This document shows positions 12,760 through 24,048 of a DNA stretch of 64,000 bases, one piece after another. The number at the start of each line of letters is the position of its first letter. The stretch's first letter is position 1. Origin of the DNA: Epiperipatus broadwayi (taxonomy: Eukaryota > Onychophora > Udeonychophora > Euonychophora > Peripatidae); contig JAQFVV010000014.1 of the NCBI GenBank assembly GCA_028023455.1, forward strand, positions 4,531,336 to 4,595,335, read 5' to 3'. Under the pieces are notes generated by a model. The model made no database searches. It was not told the origin of the DNA and was given only the letters and a program-made list of their open reading frames with translations. The translations under genes and the position numbers were made by a program.

Positions 12760-13154
12760 TGTATTTAAATGGGCATAAGGTTCTACATATTAAGGGTCAG
12801 TTTGACTTATGGTCAACATGGATATTAAACAACAAAAATTGGCAAATATGGGTTTTGAACACAACATTAATAGACGTTCCATGTTATGGATGGCTGAGGA
12901 GTTGGAGAGTGGAGAAGAATGAAGCCTGTCTATTAAAGTTTGAAGATTTGCTATTTTAATATAAACCAAACCCTGTTTATATATGTGTGTGACAGATGAT
13001 GATTCAGAACAATTGATGAATGCTGGTTCAGTATGAAATATGTATATTGGAGGTCATTTATTTTATTTGCATGTATGTGATCATGTATTGGTTGCATAAG
13101 ATGGAGTGAATGATTAAGCGAGCTTGAAAATCTGGGGTTAACCTCTTTTTAATT
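12760..13154 (-). repeat. Interspersed repeat family, copy C (inverted)
   Basis: Reverse-complement copy of the two repeats to its left. On the plus strand it starts GTATTTAAATGGGCATAAGG and ends near CTTGAAAATCTGGGGTTAAC. Short direct repeats containing TTAAAATATAAATACTA flank it on both sides (about 12690 and 13170, again near 13240), suggesting insertion or duplication together with its flank. Confidence 0.75.
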
Positions 13155-13267
13155 ACATCTAGTTTAAAATATAAATACTATATTTGTATTTAATTATTGT
13201 ATATATATATATATACCTCTTTTTAATTACATCTAGTTTAAAATATAAATACTATATATATATATAT
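13141..13267. repeat. 74-bp tandem duplication ending in AT runs
   Basis: The unit ACCTCTTTTTAATTACATCT and what follows starts at 13141 and again at 13215, each copy ending in a TA run. The copies are near-identical except for the length of the run. Confidence 0.8.
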
Positions 13268-14475
13268 TAAACGAATTAGATTTAATTTGATCTAACTGTT
13301 CAAAAAGTATTGCGATTTGTGATCTTTAAAAAACACGAAAAATTACAATTTAATTATTTTATATTCAATTACTAAAAGATTGCTTTTTTTTTTTTACTTT
13401 CGGCTATTCCACGTTAACCAACATGCTTAAATATTCTTTAACATTCATTTTCTTTTAATATATTTTTTATAGAATTAGCATTCAAAATACTTTATAAATT
13501 TACAAAACGACTTAAATAATGATATTACTAGTAATAAATATTTTTATTCTTCACTTTTGATAAAATTTTTCTTTGATATTTCTTCTGAAGCAAGAGCAAA
13601 ATAAAATAAATGCATTTATTTTCATATGAATTGTGTTAAATAAAAAAGCAGCCAAAGGTATATAATTTGATTTGTACTCAGTAAAAATAGAAAAAAAAAT
13701 TGTTTAAAAATTTTTATTTGCATAAAATTTCTATGATAATTCTTACTCAAATAAGTGAATATTTTTTTTAACAGAATGAAAAAAAAATTATATTACTATG
13801 CTGCTTACAATTGGAGAAAAAGAAAAAAAAACCACAATGTCTAATTCTCTTCACTTTTTTACTGCGTGTATGTGTGTATATACATTTTGACAAAATCTCT
13901 ATTTACTTTGGTTATGAAAAAAAAATCAATTTCAAAATATTTGATTTCTACTTTTTATCATCAATTGATATCAGATAAAAATCCTTAATTCGAATTTAAA
14001 TTTTATTATAATTTTTACTTTACGAAAATTGAATCTAAATTATGCATTAAAAGTTTAATGAAGACAAATATTTAAAAAAAAAAGCTTATAAAAATTAAAA
14101 GTTATAAACTATTGGACTTTTATATATATATAAATTCCAAATTATTGACTTTTATATATATATAATAAAAAAATCTGAGCTATTTTCAAAGAAAAACAAA
14201 CAAAAGATAATTCTTAATGATCCAAGCTATTAAAATATTGAGCTGAGAATAAGAATAAATTATGTTAAGAGAATAATTGGCAATGGTAAATAATTACCAT
14301 CAATGATCAAATATCATCATTTTGTTCACATTGTTCTATTACCAATTAAACCAACGATTTCAAGCAAAAAAAGTTACTGCGCATAATAAATAATTGATAT
14401 TAAAAAATCTAAATAATGTTCAATGGTTTTTGCTTAGAAAAAATAAAATAAAGACTGATAATCATCAATATAATA
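13268..14475. other. AT-rich DNA, no gene recognised
   Basis: Very A/T-rich with many homopolymer A and T runs and a duplicated GACTTTTATATATATATA motif near 14115-14164. No coding, RNA or conserved repeat structure is recognised. Confidence 0.6.
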
Positions 14476-15045
14476 AAAGTTAACAAGTACCAATACTTTG
14501 ATCAGTTTGTTAATATAGATGGAATCAGTGGATAAAATTAATCATAGAATTAAACTTGGATGGAGTGTTTTTTATTAGAAATAACTTAATATTAAAGTAA
14601 AATTGACTAATACCTACTTTTATCCAAATATCTGAGACTTGGATACTTAACGGAAAAACACTTAAAAAACTTCAGACTACTCAACAAAAATGGAAAATAT
14701 AAGTTAAAAGAAAGAAGAAAATAGTAAAAAAAATACTTGAGTAAAAAAAAAAGAAAACTATTTTGTTGACGTCACTAAAAAAATTAAGTGACTGAAATGA
14801 AGTTGGCCTGAACATGTGTCTAGAAGACATTATTATATATGCACACTTTAAATCTTAAATAAATTTTACAACATTTAAATAATCTAGAAGAAGTCCACGT
14901 GTGATATGGATAAGTAAAATAAGAAAATATTGTTGATATAATATAGAGAAGCTAAATTATAGATAATAGAAATGTGATTAAATTAGAGAGACCCTGTTTT
15001 ACATCAGATCAATAATAATTGAAAATAATGATGATGATGACATTC
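14476..15045 (+). pseudogene. RTE-type LINE 3' relic
   Basis: Nucleotide alignment by eye with the RTE element at 39520-41921 runs from its AGTTAACAGTTACAAATACC region to the 3' end. The clearest matches are ATTAATCATAGAATTAAACT, ATCTGAGACTTGGA and CTTCAGAC.ACTCAA, and it ends in the same GATGATGATGA tail (about 15034-15044). The frame is destroyed by stops and A-run insertions. It represents only the thumb and C-terminal part of the reverse transcriptase ORF. It is much older or more rapidly decayed than the copy at 39520. Confidence 0.85.
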
Positions 15046-15738
15046 AATAACAAACATTAACATAAAAAAGTTTGAAAGCTACTAATAAAATTATCATTTT
15101 TTTTTAAACATAAAATTAGTGATAGTTATATAAATATATTTTTTACTCATTAATTTTTATTTTTAATAAAATTAATTCAGTTTTAAAAAATTTACCATTA
15201 TTTTATGCTTATTAGCAAAAAAAAAAAAAAAAACCAACCATAAAGATGGTTGAATATATACACATAACAGTTGCTATGACTAGGCATAAAAATAATTATT
15301 ATTAATAATAGTTAACCATGCTTATAACTATGTTCTTGATTATTAACACTATTTTTGGTATCTCAATATTTAGAGATACATGATAAACATTAATAAACAT
15401 TTTAATTAATAAACATTTTAACTTCTGTGCCTCAATATTTAGAGATATAACATAAACATTAATAAATATTTACATCTTTAATCATACATGTTTTTATATA
15501 AACTTAGTAAAATTGCATGCACTGTAGAATTGTTTATAATCTTGAGTATCAATGGGAATTGGATATGTGTGATCAATCTAATGCTACTCATTTATAGACC
15601 AATAGTCAGAAAATGATTGACGTGGCATTATAACTTAAATCCTGTTGGTGTGCAGATATTAAAAGTAGGCTTTGGTCATGTAAAATATTGTTTGGTTAAT
15701 AACAATTGCTAAAATAGTTTGTAATTATATTCACTCAC
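15046..15738. other. Intronic sequence next to the Walker B exon
   Basis: Downstream intron of the dynein exon (minus strand). It contains a 17-base A-run near 15220-15236 and an imperfect tandem repeat with CTCAATATTTAGAGATA near 15362-15450. No gene or RNA is recognised. Confidence 0.6.
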
Positions 15739-15891
15739 TAGAAATTTTTTTTGCTTCAGAGTAAGTGCAGTTTGAATACTCTTCAGTTGAGCAGATATAA
15801 CAGATAACACAGATGCATCAATCCGATTAAATTCATCAAAACATCCCCAAGCCCCAGACTGACAAAGACCGCTGAGAATTTTTCCAACAGC
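15739..15891 (-). CDS. Axonemal dynein heavy chain exon, AAA1 Walker B (DNAH10-like)
   Basis: Internal exon of 51 codons that continues the protein of the exon at 48623-48757. It contains [20 protein letters not shown] and [13 protein letters not shown], the AAA1 Walker B region (CFDEFNRI), where the acidic residues activate water for ATP hydrolysis. The acceptor on the minus strand reads TAATTTCAG before GCT, and the donor after CTA reads GTGAGT, a consensus site. Both ends are phase 0. The reading frame is intact, and codon choice includes ordinary TGG for Trp. Expected following residues (the F-E-G stretch, then the sensor region with MNPGYAGRTELP) were searched for by eye towards position 1 and not found, so the next exon is probably outside the window. 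Confidence 0.93.
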
Positions 15892-16276
15892 CTGAAATTA
15901 TAAAAATTAAAAATGAACTCAACAAAACAGCTTTGTAAAATTCAAAATAAATAATTATATATATTGAATTAAATATTTTTCATTGATTATTATTCTAATA
16001 TAAAACAGAAAAAAGATGTTATCCATGTAAACAGAGATGATCTTTGCTTTAGATATTTACAAGAAATTATCACAGACTCTAATTGATTTTGTATCCAAAT
16101 GAGTTTTTTCCATTTCTTATAATAGCTCTTATATAGTTGGGTTACCCAACAAAAAAGCTATTATAGAAAATGGAGAAAACTTATTTAGCCACAAGAAGGT
16201 TGTCAGTTAATAGTATTTGGTAGTTTCCTGGCAACATGAAAAACAAAGGTTCTCTGCTTACATGGATAAAATCTTA

Positions 16277-16284
16277 TTTCTGTT

Positions 16285-16322
<38 letters not shown>

Positions 16323-16328
16323 AACAGA

Positions 16329-16330
<2 letters not shown>
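16277..16330. repeat. AT-centred palindrome
   Basis: TTTCTGTTCTTTATATA on the left is the exact complement of the right side (TATATAAAGAACAGAAA), with an alternating AT core. A second AT run follows at about 16332-16366. The whole block is perfectly self-complementary by eye. Confidence 0.85.
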
Positions 16331-16369
<39 letters not shown>

Positions 16370-17959
16370 AAGAGGTGGTTTACAACTAGCCTGCACACCT
16401 GTTGCAATTTATTTTACAATGTTTAAATTCAGACCAAGTGGTAGGCAAACAAAATATCTTATAATACTTATATATATATACACATACATATAGACTGATA
16501 TGTTTGAGAAATTAATTATTATTATTTTTTGTCTATTGGAAGAAAGCAAACAAATTTGCTATACACATGAAATATATATGCATATAAACTAATATGTTCA
16601 TCTATTGGTAGAAATTAATTGTTTTTCCTTTATTCATTTAATATTATTAACTAAAAATACTAATTGATTGACTTATAGAACAGACATGACAAAGGTCAAA
16701 ATTTATAGATATGAGGTCAAAATTGTTGAGAAATGATCGAGTTTGGAATAATGAAGATTAAATAAAAATAATATTTTATAATCTGTTTTTTCTATTAAGT
16801 TGTAACAATAGGTTTTTAGCTAGCACATGACAAAAGAGCATTTCTCTTGACTTAAAAATTTACAATTGAACCGACAGCAGATAAGTAAAGTTTTTTTTTC
16901 TTTTAAAAAATAAAAAGGAAAACTGTTGGCATTTTAAAAACAGTAATTTTAATATTTTTAGTTTCAAGATAATATAAAATCTTTATTTTGGATAGAAGAA
17001 AACTGGAAAGTTAAACTTCAATTTATAATTAGCAGGAATGAACTAATGACTTAATTTATTCTGCCAGCTAAAATTGATTATTATGGAAATGATGAAAAAA
17101 AAGTGAAACTACTAAAAATTAATCGTTGTCTTTAAAAGCTATTTTTTTTATATATATTGAAGCTATGTTATAAATAACAGTTTATAATAAAAAAATCATT
17201 ACAATGTGTCAGGGGTAAAGGACCAATGCTGTGGGACTTTCCAAAGCTAGCTTCAATGTCATTATGGAATTATGAAATTTTAAAAGTAACCATCAAAATG
17301 TCTATGAAATGCTGGTATACATCAATCTTTTATGGATTTATATACCTTCAGGAGAGATATTTCATATGTGTTTGTTTTAATCAAGAGGCATGAGATTCAT
17401 AAATAGCAACAGAGTTGGGGAACAAGAACAGTATGCATGGAGATTGACATTTGCTTTCCTCAGGATAAATATATTTTATTGTGATTCACGTGATTATTTT
17501 TTTTTGCTTTTGTCATTTTTATTTGAAAGTTTATGTATTGTAATTTTTTTATTATGGTGTATTCAAGATTCATTTTTCAAATTCGATCATCTGCAATTTA
17601 AAAGTGAAAACAGTAGATGGATAAATAGCATATGTTGATGTTTTTTTTTTTAAAAAAAAAAAGGAATCATAGTCAGTTAATATATATAGTTTTTTTTTAA
17701 TAAAAGTAAATTTATAGATTCCTCTGGAAATTCAACATTGATCCATCAAGGTGACCTCACCTCATGTAAGGTTTTTATATATTTAACATTGAGGGCAAAA
17801 CTTTAGGACAAATAAAACTATTTTGTTACTAATAAATTTTAATATTTACTTGTAATTTTGTTTTATTCTGAATGCACAATTAACCCATTGAATAAAAGGT
17901 CTTCTTTGTATCTATCATTAATTTTAAATATGACTCACACACACATATAGATGGGAGTG

Positions 17960-17962
<3 letters not shown>

Positions 17963-18046
<84 letters not shown>
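17963..18046. repeat. (AT)n microsatellite, 84 bp
   Basis: Uninterrupted alternating AT for 84 bases, preceded by GATGGGAGTGGGG. Confidence 0.95.
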
Positions 18047-18049
<3 letters not shown>

Positions 18050-19009
18050 GTAAAAAAAAAGTTATAAATATATTTACCCTAACCTAAAATATCATTCTAA
18101 TAATTATATTAATGGGGGTAGTTTTACTATTAGTGAATTCTGCTTTTCTTTTTCTTTTTTGTTTTATGTATATATTTAATGAATTATATAGTATAATATT
18201 GTATATAATATACTTCAAATTATTTTGTTTCTGTTGTATGAAGCCATCAAGATGATAGAAAACCCATTCTTGATAACCGAATATTTATTTATTTTATTAT
18301 TTTTTTGTTTGTAAATATTTATTATATATGTGGTTAATAAATTAAGTTGTTTAAACCAATGTGATCTCTGTTTGATCATCACCATCATCATTGTGCATTG
18401 ACACCATTAGATATTTCATCATCACCATCATCATTTTGCATTTACACCATTAAAGGTTTCATGATCATCATCATCATTATATATTGCTCTTTTAAATAAT
18501 TGATCATCATCAGTATTTTCCTATATCTATGCTTATACATAGGCATATTTGGTTGATAATTGAGTAAATCCATCCCTGAAGAGAGCTGACTGCAAGAACT
18601 CCCTGAGTTTGAATTCTGTGGTGTAATGGGGCCTAAAAAGTGAGATGTAATGAATATGCATGCACTGGTCTAAGTCACATTGAAATATTGTTAGTAAATT
18701 GTAAGTTAGTATATTGAAAGTAGATGTGATTTGGAACTGGGCATTTTATTGTGACATCTTTAGCATCATATTCAAAGCCCTAGGTCTGATATTAGTGAGA
18801 TGCACTCCCTTTATTATATGCCATTCCTGATTCAGTAACATCTGATGCACCCAAATGTGCCATTGAATCATGAATTTTGGATAAGACTTGTTGTAGGTTG
18901 GTTGACACATTTCATTTAAATCATCTAATTACTTAGCCATATTCACATCATTATATGGTGAATCCCATGGTTCCAGTATATCTGGCACCATCAACTTTGG
19001 GATAGTGGG

Positions 19010-19014
19010 TTCCA

Positions 19015-19050
<36 letters not shown>

Positions 19051-19054
19051 TGGA

Positions 19055-19108
<54 letters not shown>
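19010..19108. repeat. AT palindrome followed by (AT)n and (GA)n
   Basis: TTCCATTAATA, a (TA)n core and TATTAATGGAA form a perfect palindrome at 19010-19055. It is followed by (AT)n to about 19076 and (AG)n to about 19108. Confidence 0.9.
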
Positions 19109-19110
<2 letters not shown>

Positions 19111-19128
19111 ATTATATATATATATATT

Positions 19129-19350
19129 GAAGCAGTCAGATCTGAGTTCGATCCTAGCTTTATGACATTTAACCATAAGCCCACTTCAAACCCCTAATAC
19201 TAACCTTAAATTTCTGATGCAATGAAGCTTTATATGGTCAATCCATGTTAGTTTTCTTAAAAAAATACTACTTTATAAATGTGTATTAAAATTAACTAGT
19301 TTCAGATTTAAATTGATCAATTCTATTAATAAATTCATGATAGAATTATT
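19129..19350 (+). repeat. SINE-like repeat, copy 1
   Basis: A segment of about 220 bases is repeated at 36103-36323. It contains CTGAGTTCGATCCTAGC, close to a tRNA B box (GGTTCGANTCC), then CATAAGCCCACTTCAAACCC and an AT-rich body ending TGATAGAATTATT. No complete A box is visible, so it is probably a 5'-truncated tRNA-derived SINE. It is preceded by AT microsatellite DNA. Confidence 0.6.
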
Positions 19351-22155
19351 GACCCTCTGAATGGGCACAAGGAATTAAGATACTTTGTATCTACATTGAA
19401 TAGTTGTATTGTATTAAAAAAAATAAAAATAGCCTTAGAATTTTAAAAATTTTGCTGGAGATTGTTTAAAGTCATAGATATTGATTGCTTATGCATTTGA
19501 TTAACCACTTTATAAGTATTTATTGTTATTATTATAATTAATGAAGTATGTAATGCAAGAAAGAGGGGTTGTTCATTATAGGAAATGGTATATTTTGGCA
19601 GGAAAATACAAAGTTATTTTATGTTAGTATTTAGTACTGGTTTGAATGGTTTCCTAATCCCTTATTCATTGATACTTATCCCTTTATCCACATTAACATC
19701 CATCTTAATTATATTTAGCAAAGATAATTTAATATTTGTATTACAATGTATATGCACGCATGTATGACTCTGCATCATTTTCACTTCATTTTCATCTTTT
19801 AATAACATTAAACAATAGTACATTTGCAATAAAAACATTTAAATTACAGTGATTACCTTTAATAAATTAACAAATATATATTTCTTTTCAATGATTAATG
19901 GATATTTGGATAGGTGAATTATTTTATAAATTAAATAAATTATTCATCATTTTTGTTTCACAGTTAATTAATATTTATTTATTTCAAGTTTGTAAAAGTT
20001 ATTTTTTTTTATTATTAATATTATTTTTTGTCTTGATTTAATTATAAAAATCAGAATGATTTTTTTTTAAGAAAAGATTTCTTGCATATGTAATTAGTTT
20101 AAGTGCAAAAAGGTGGGAGTTGACCTTTTTGAAGGGAAATGACCTTGTTGATGGGGGGGAAGGAGATATCTATTTAACAGATAGCTTCCAGTAAAAATTG
20201 CTCATTATTGTTATAAGTGCAGCCAGTAAATTACTCTGCCCTGCTGTAACAAATATATATATATTTTTTCTTGAAGTCAAATTAATTTTAAAGAAACTTT
20301 GGAGTAAACTTCTGGAAAAGTTATAAGAAATTCATTACGGAAAAGTCTTCAATAGGAATGCAAGGCTAAAAAGTTTAAGAAGGTACATCAGTTTTTCATT
20401 TCTCTCCTTAATTTAAAGGTTTGGGTTAAACATCTTTTTACTTATCACTATTTTAAAATGTATGTCGATAATATTAAGCTTACATTACTTCATTTAGTTA
20501 TCATTATGAATAAAGATAAAATGCATGAACATTGTTGTTATATAACTAATCCATGTGTGTATTCTAGTATATCTTGGAAATGTGGGCAGAACTGTTTTAC
20601 AGAATTTATTTTAATTTTTCACTATCTTTTATGTCTTGCTTTTATAAAAGTTAAATATAAAATTAAAGGATATGTGTATTTTGATATATCATGCCATATT
20701 TAAATTCATTATGGAAAAATGACAGTATTTATTTATTTGGTATTTCTAAAAATAATATATATTTTTAATGAAAGAAATAAAATATGAATTACTCAAATAA
20801 TCAAAGGATGCTACTCTTTAAATGCTTGCTTAAATCAGATGGAAAGATAGAAGTACGATTTGTGTTTCTGTTCTCTTCGATAAAGATGCTCTATAATAAT
20901 AAAGTATTATTAATTGTGGAATTACTAATGAATCATGATATATTAATTGGCAATATTTAAAAATAAACTATGCATATACTAGATTATAAAATGTAAAAGG
21001 CTATTTAAGAAAATTTTATGAACAATTGATTACTTAATTTAAAACTACTACAGAGTGAATGAAATAATTCCTGTTTAACTGTAGCTAAAAATGTCTTTAA
21101 TATTTCCGTCATAATAAAAATTGATTACTTACATGTGGTGTAGTAAGCTCAAATAGTTATGCTATGAACATTAGAGATGCTAGATCATATTTAAGTTATG
21201 ATTATATTTTTTTTGGTTATCCTATAGAAATTCATTTTATGTTCAAATTCAGTTTGGAATCTATCTTCATATCATTTCATAAACTTGGAGCAAAACTTTG
21301 CAAAGTGAACTTTTTATTTTAAGTCAAAGAACTAATGACTTTTGTTTCTTTATTGTTTTTTTAATTGCTTGTCATTATCAATGTATACTATAGATAGATA
21401 GGCATACTTATTATTATGTTTTATTTATAATTTGGGTTATTATAAACTCCTAGATCATCTCGGAATGCATTATTCACAAGTGGAGGATATGTTGGTAAAA
21501 ATTGATTTTATACAAATATGTCTTATTTTTCTTTTATGAATGTAAAGGAAAGAAATATATATATATTTTATTATATCATTAGAGAGAGGTTTACATTTAT
21601 TTTATATATTTTATTATCTCAAAGTGAGAATTTTGGCTTTAAAATCAACGAACATATAACTGAAATAGTTTGCTAGAGATGATAAAAAAACTCATTTGTA
21701 ATAATTATAACTATTAAATTTTAAAAGTAACTTAAAATTTATTTTGAATTAAAGGTTATACCTTAATGTAGTATTTAATTACCACATTGCTCGCATAGTA
21801 TATAACTTAGAATTATTAATTTTTTTTGTATATTCTTGTTCGTGCGTGTGTGTCTGTTTTGCACAATTATAACATTTGTTTAATAAAGTTCAGTCTGTGA
21901 ATAAATTTATGTATAAATTTCGGATGTTGTTGTATTCTAAAGAATTGAACAGATTAGTAGGTTATCTGTGTGTATTTGTCTGCCAGCGTGTGTATATAAT
22001 GTTCAATATGTAGAAGAGCTTTGGGAAAGGAAAGTAATCTGGATGCATTCTAATATTTGTATGGGATAAAAGATTTTGCTTATTTAGTATATTTTAATAA
22101 TTTTCATGAGTAGAGCCTAGTTTATATTATATGTGTATTATCAAATGATAGTTTT

Positions 22156-22365
22156 GAAGTTAAGTGATGTTTTTCTTAGAGTCTCGGTGATGAAAAAAAG
22201 TCCCCACCAACAGTATATTTTAGAATCACATGAGTTATTGTTGAAGTATGAAATGATGTTTAGGAAGTTAAGTGATGTTTTTCTTAGAGTCTTCGTAATG
22301 AGGAAAAGTCCCCACCAACAGTATATTTCAGAATTAGATGAATTATTGTAGAAGTGTTAAGTAAA
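22156..22365 (+). repeat. 108-bp tandem duplication with an open frame across it
   Basis: GAAGTTAAGTGATGTTTTTC begins at 22156 and again at 22264. Both copies continue through AAAAGTCCCCACCAACAGTA to GAATTATTG or GAGTTATTG. The period of 108 is a multiple of three, and a short frame of 72 codons reads through both copies, giving two similar 36-residue units (KLSDVFLRV and KSPHQQYI in each). No homologue recognised; the frame may be accidental. Confidence 0.75.
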
Positions 22366-22636
22366 GAGTTTATTTGCTCCTCATGTAGATTTATTTCCCT
22401 TGAAACGTGTAGTCTGTATAATCATGAAAATATAGCTCTGTGTTGTTTAATATGTGGCCAGATAAATAGTTAAATTAATTCTTGATATAATATTAGTGTC
22501 TTATTTTGTTGGATGTTTTACGACATTGTCTGAAATAAAATAATTGTTTAATATTTTCTTGATGAATGGATAGAGTGTATTATTGTTGCTTGGATGCACA
22601 CACATGCGTAATATGAATAATATCACGAATATAAAG

Positions 22637-22773
22637 GTATAAAGTTATTGAAATTAAAATGGGAAATAAGTGTTTTGAAGCACATTATATTCATTTAAAT
22701 GGAAGTATAGAGTTATTGAAATTAAAACAGGAAATAAATATTTGAAAACACAGTATATTTATTTAATACAGAA
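22637..22773. repeat. 68-bp tandem duplication
   Basis: Two diverged units start at about 22637 and 22705. They share GTATA.AGTTATTGAAATTA, GGAAATAA and a TTTATTTAA-type end. Non-coding. Confidence 0.75.
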
Positions 22774-24048
22774 TTATAAATCATCAAACCATCAGAATGA
22801 ATATGATTTCATTGTTATGCGTGAAAGGTATATGTAATTAAAAATGATTATTTAATTAGTTAGAAAAGTTGCTTTGTGATGGACAAATATGTTAGTTTGA
22901 TTTATTTTATTAGTCAATATAATATCCTCTCATAAATATTTATTGTGCCAATAATATAATATATTATTTAGTTTATGATATGTTTAAATGAAACACTTAA
23001 GCAAAGTAGGTGTTCAAAGTTAGAATATCCAAGTTTTGTTGTTAATTTCTGACTTCAAAAGGGTATAAATAATGTAATATAATAGGGATAATCCCAAACT
23101 GATGTTCAAGCTTTGTTTAAGAATTTTAAATCATTAAGACAAGCAATCTTATTGTAAATAAGTATATTAAATTAAATTTTCAATATAATAAATGATTTGT
23201 TTATTTATTAAAAACTGTGTCTTAAGTTATTCTTGTATACATTTGGGTACTAATTTCCACATCTCCATATTCCATACATCCCTTATAGAGTAGATATATT
23301 ATTTTATAGTTATAATATCAAATTTTCTGGTATCTGACAATCTTGTTTTCTTGATCCAGGCATTATAAAGATTATTTGCTACTTGATAAACGTATAAGGA
23401 AAGTTGCCAAGTTAGTATATTTGTAAGATGTTGATGTGAGATTAAAATACCCTATTTCTGTCATTATCTTATTGCTAAACACAGTACAATATTTAGTCAA
23501 TTTATTTTATTACATTTTATCATACTTTAGAATTACAACTTATGGGCCAATGCATTTTATTTAATTCAACTGTCTTTTTAAATTCCCTGAGATCTTATTG
23601 TTTATTTCTTGATTGGCATTAAAGTAGCTATTTAGATTATGATACAACAAGTCATAGAATTGTTTAGTAATATAATTATAGCAAGCTGATATATGTTATA
23701 CTTGGATGAAGGAAGAAATTAAGTTGAAAGGATATTGTAATAGATTGTACAAATAAACATTGTGATTCTTTATCATGCAATTAATTAACAAAAAGGATTT
23801 ACATTATATTTAATTTTTTTTTATCATATTTCCTCTTTCATTTACTTATAATCATATATCTTATGAACTTCCTATAGCCTCTCACTGAGCTGAGCTGAAT
23901 GTAGACTTAGGTAAAGAGTCTCAGTAATACTTTTGTATCAGATATGTTGAGGTATTGTTCTATTCATTAATAGAACTGGTGCCCTGGGCATTTACTCATA
24001 TAATGCATATGAGCGGTGTTGGGAGTGTAGATTATAACATATTATAAC

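Larger units (their letters stand above)
15892..19128. other. Intron segment: AT microsatellites and possible SINE remnants
   Basis: Apart from the palindromes and microsatellites listed separately, this stretch holds a CATCATCAC-rich patch (18373-18500) made of an imperfect repeat of about 60 bp. A balanced-composition patch at 18577-19000 begins CTGAAGAGAGCTGACTGCAA and contains GAGTTTGAATTC. The same kind of motif (GAGCTCGAATTCC) occurs in the long LTRs at 29570 and 34660, so a shared tRNA-like module is possible. Confidence 0.45.
19351..24048. other. Intron segment without recognised genes, several short tandem duplications
   Basis: AT-rich sequence. Notable parts are two tandem duplications listed separately (22156 and 22637), a region near 20100-20200 with GGTGGGAGTTGACC, and a patch near 23870-24030 with balanced composition just before the 2.5-kb repeat that may include the true left end of that repeat. 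Open frames at 19585-19767 and 20458-20703 match no family. Confidence 0.5.

Noticed and set aside
18361-18510. CATCATCAC-rich patch as a His-rich coding exon
   Set aside because: Frames are interrupted, and the repetition is a simple-sequence tract, perhaps an RTE-type tail read in reverse.
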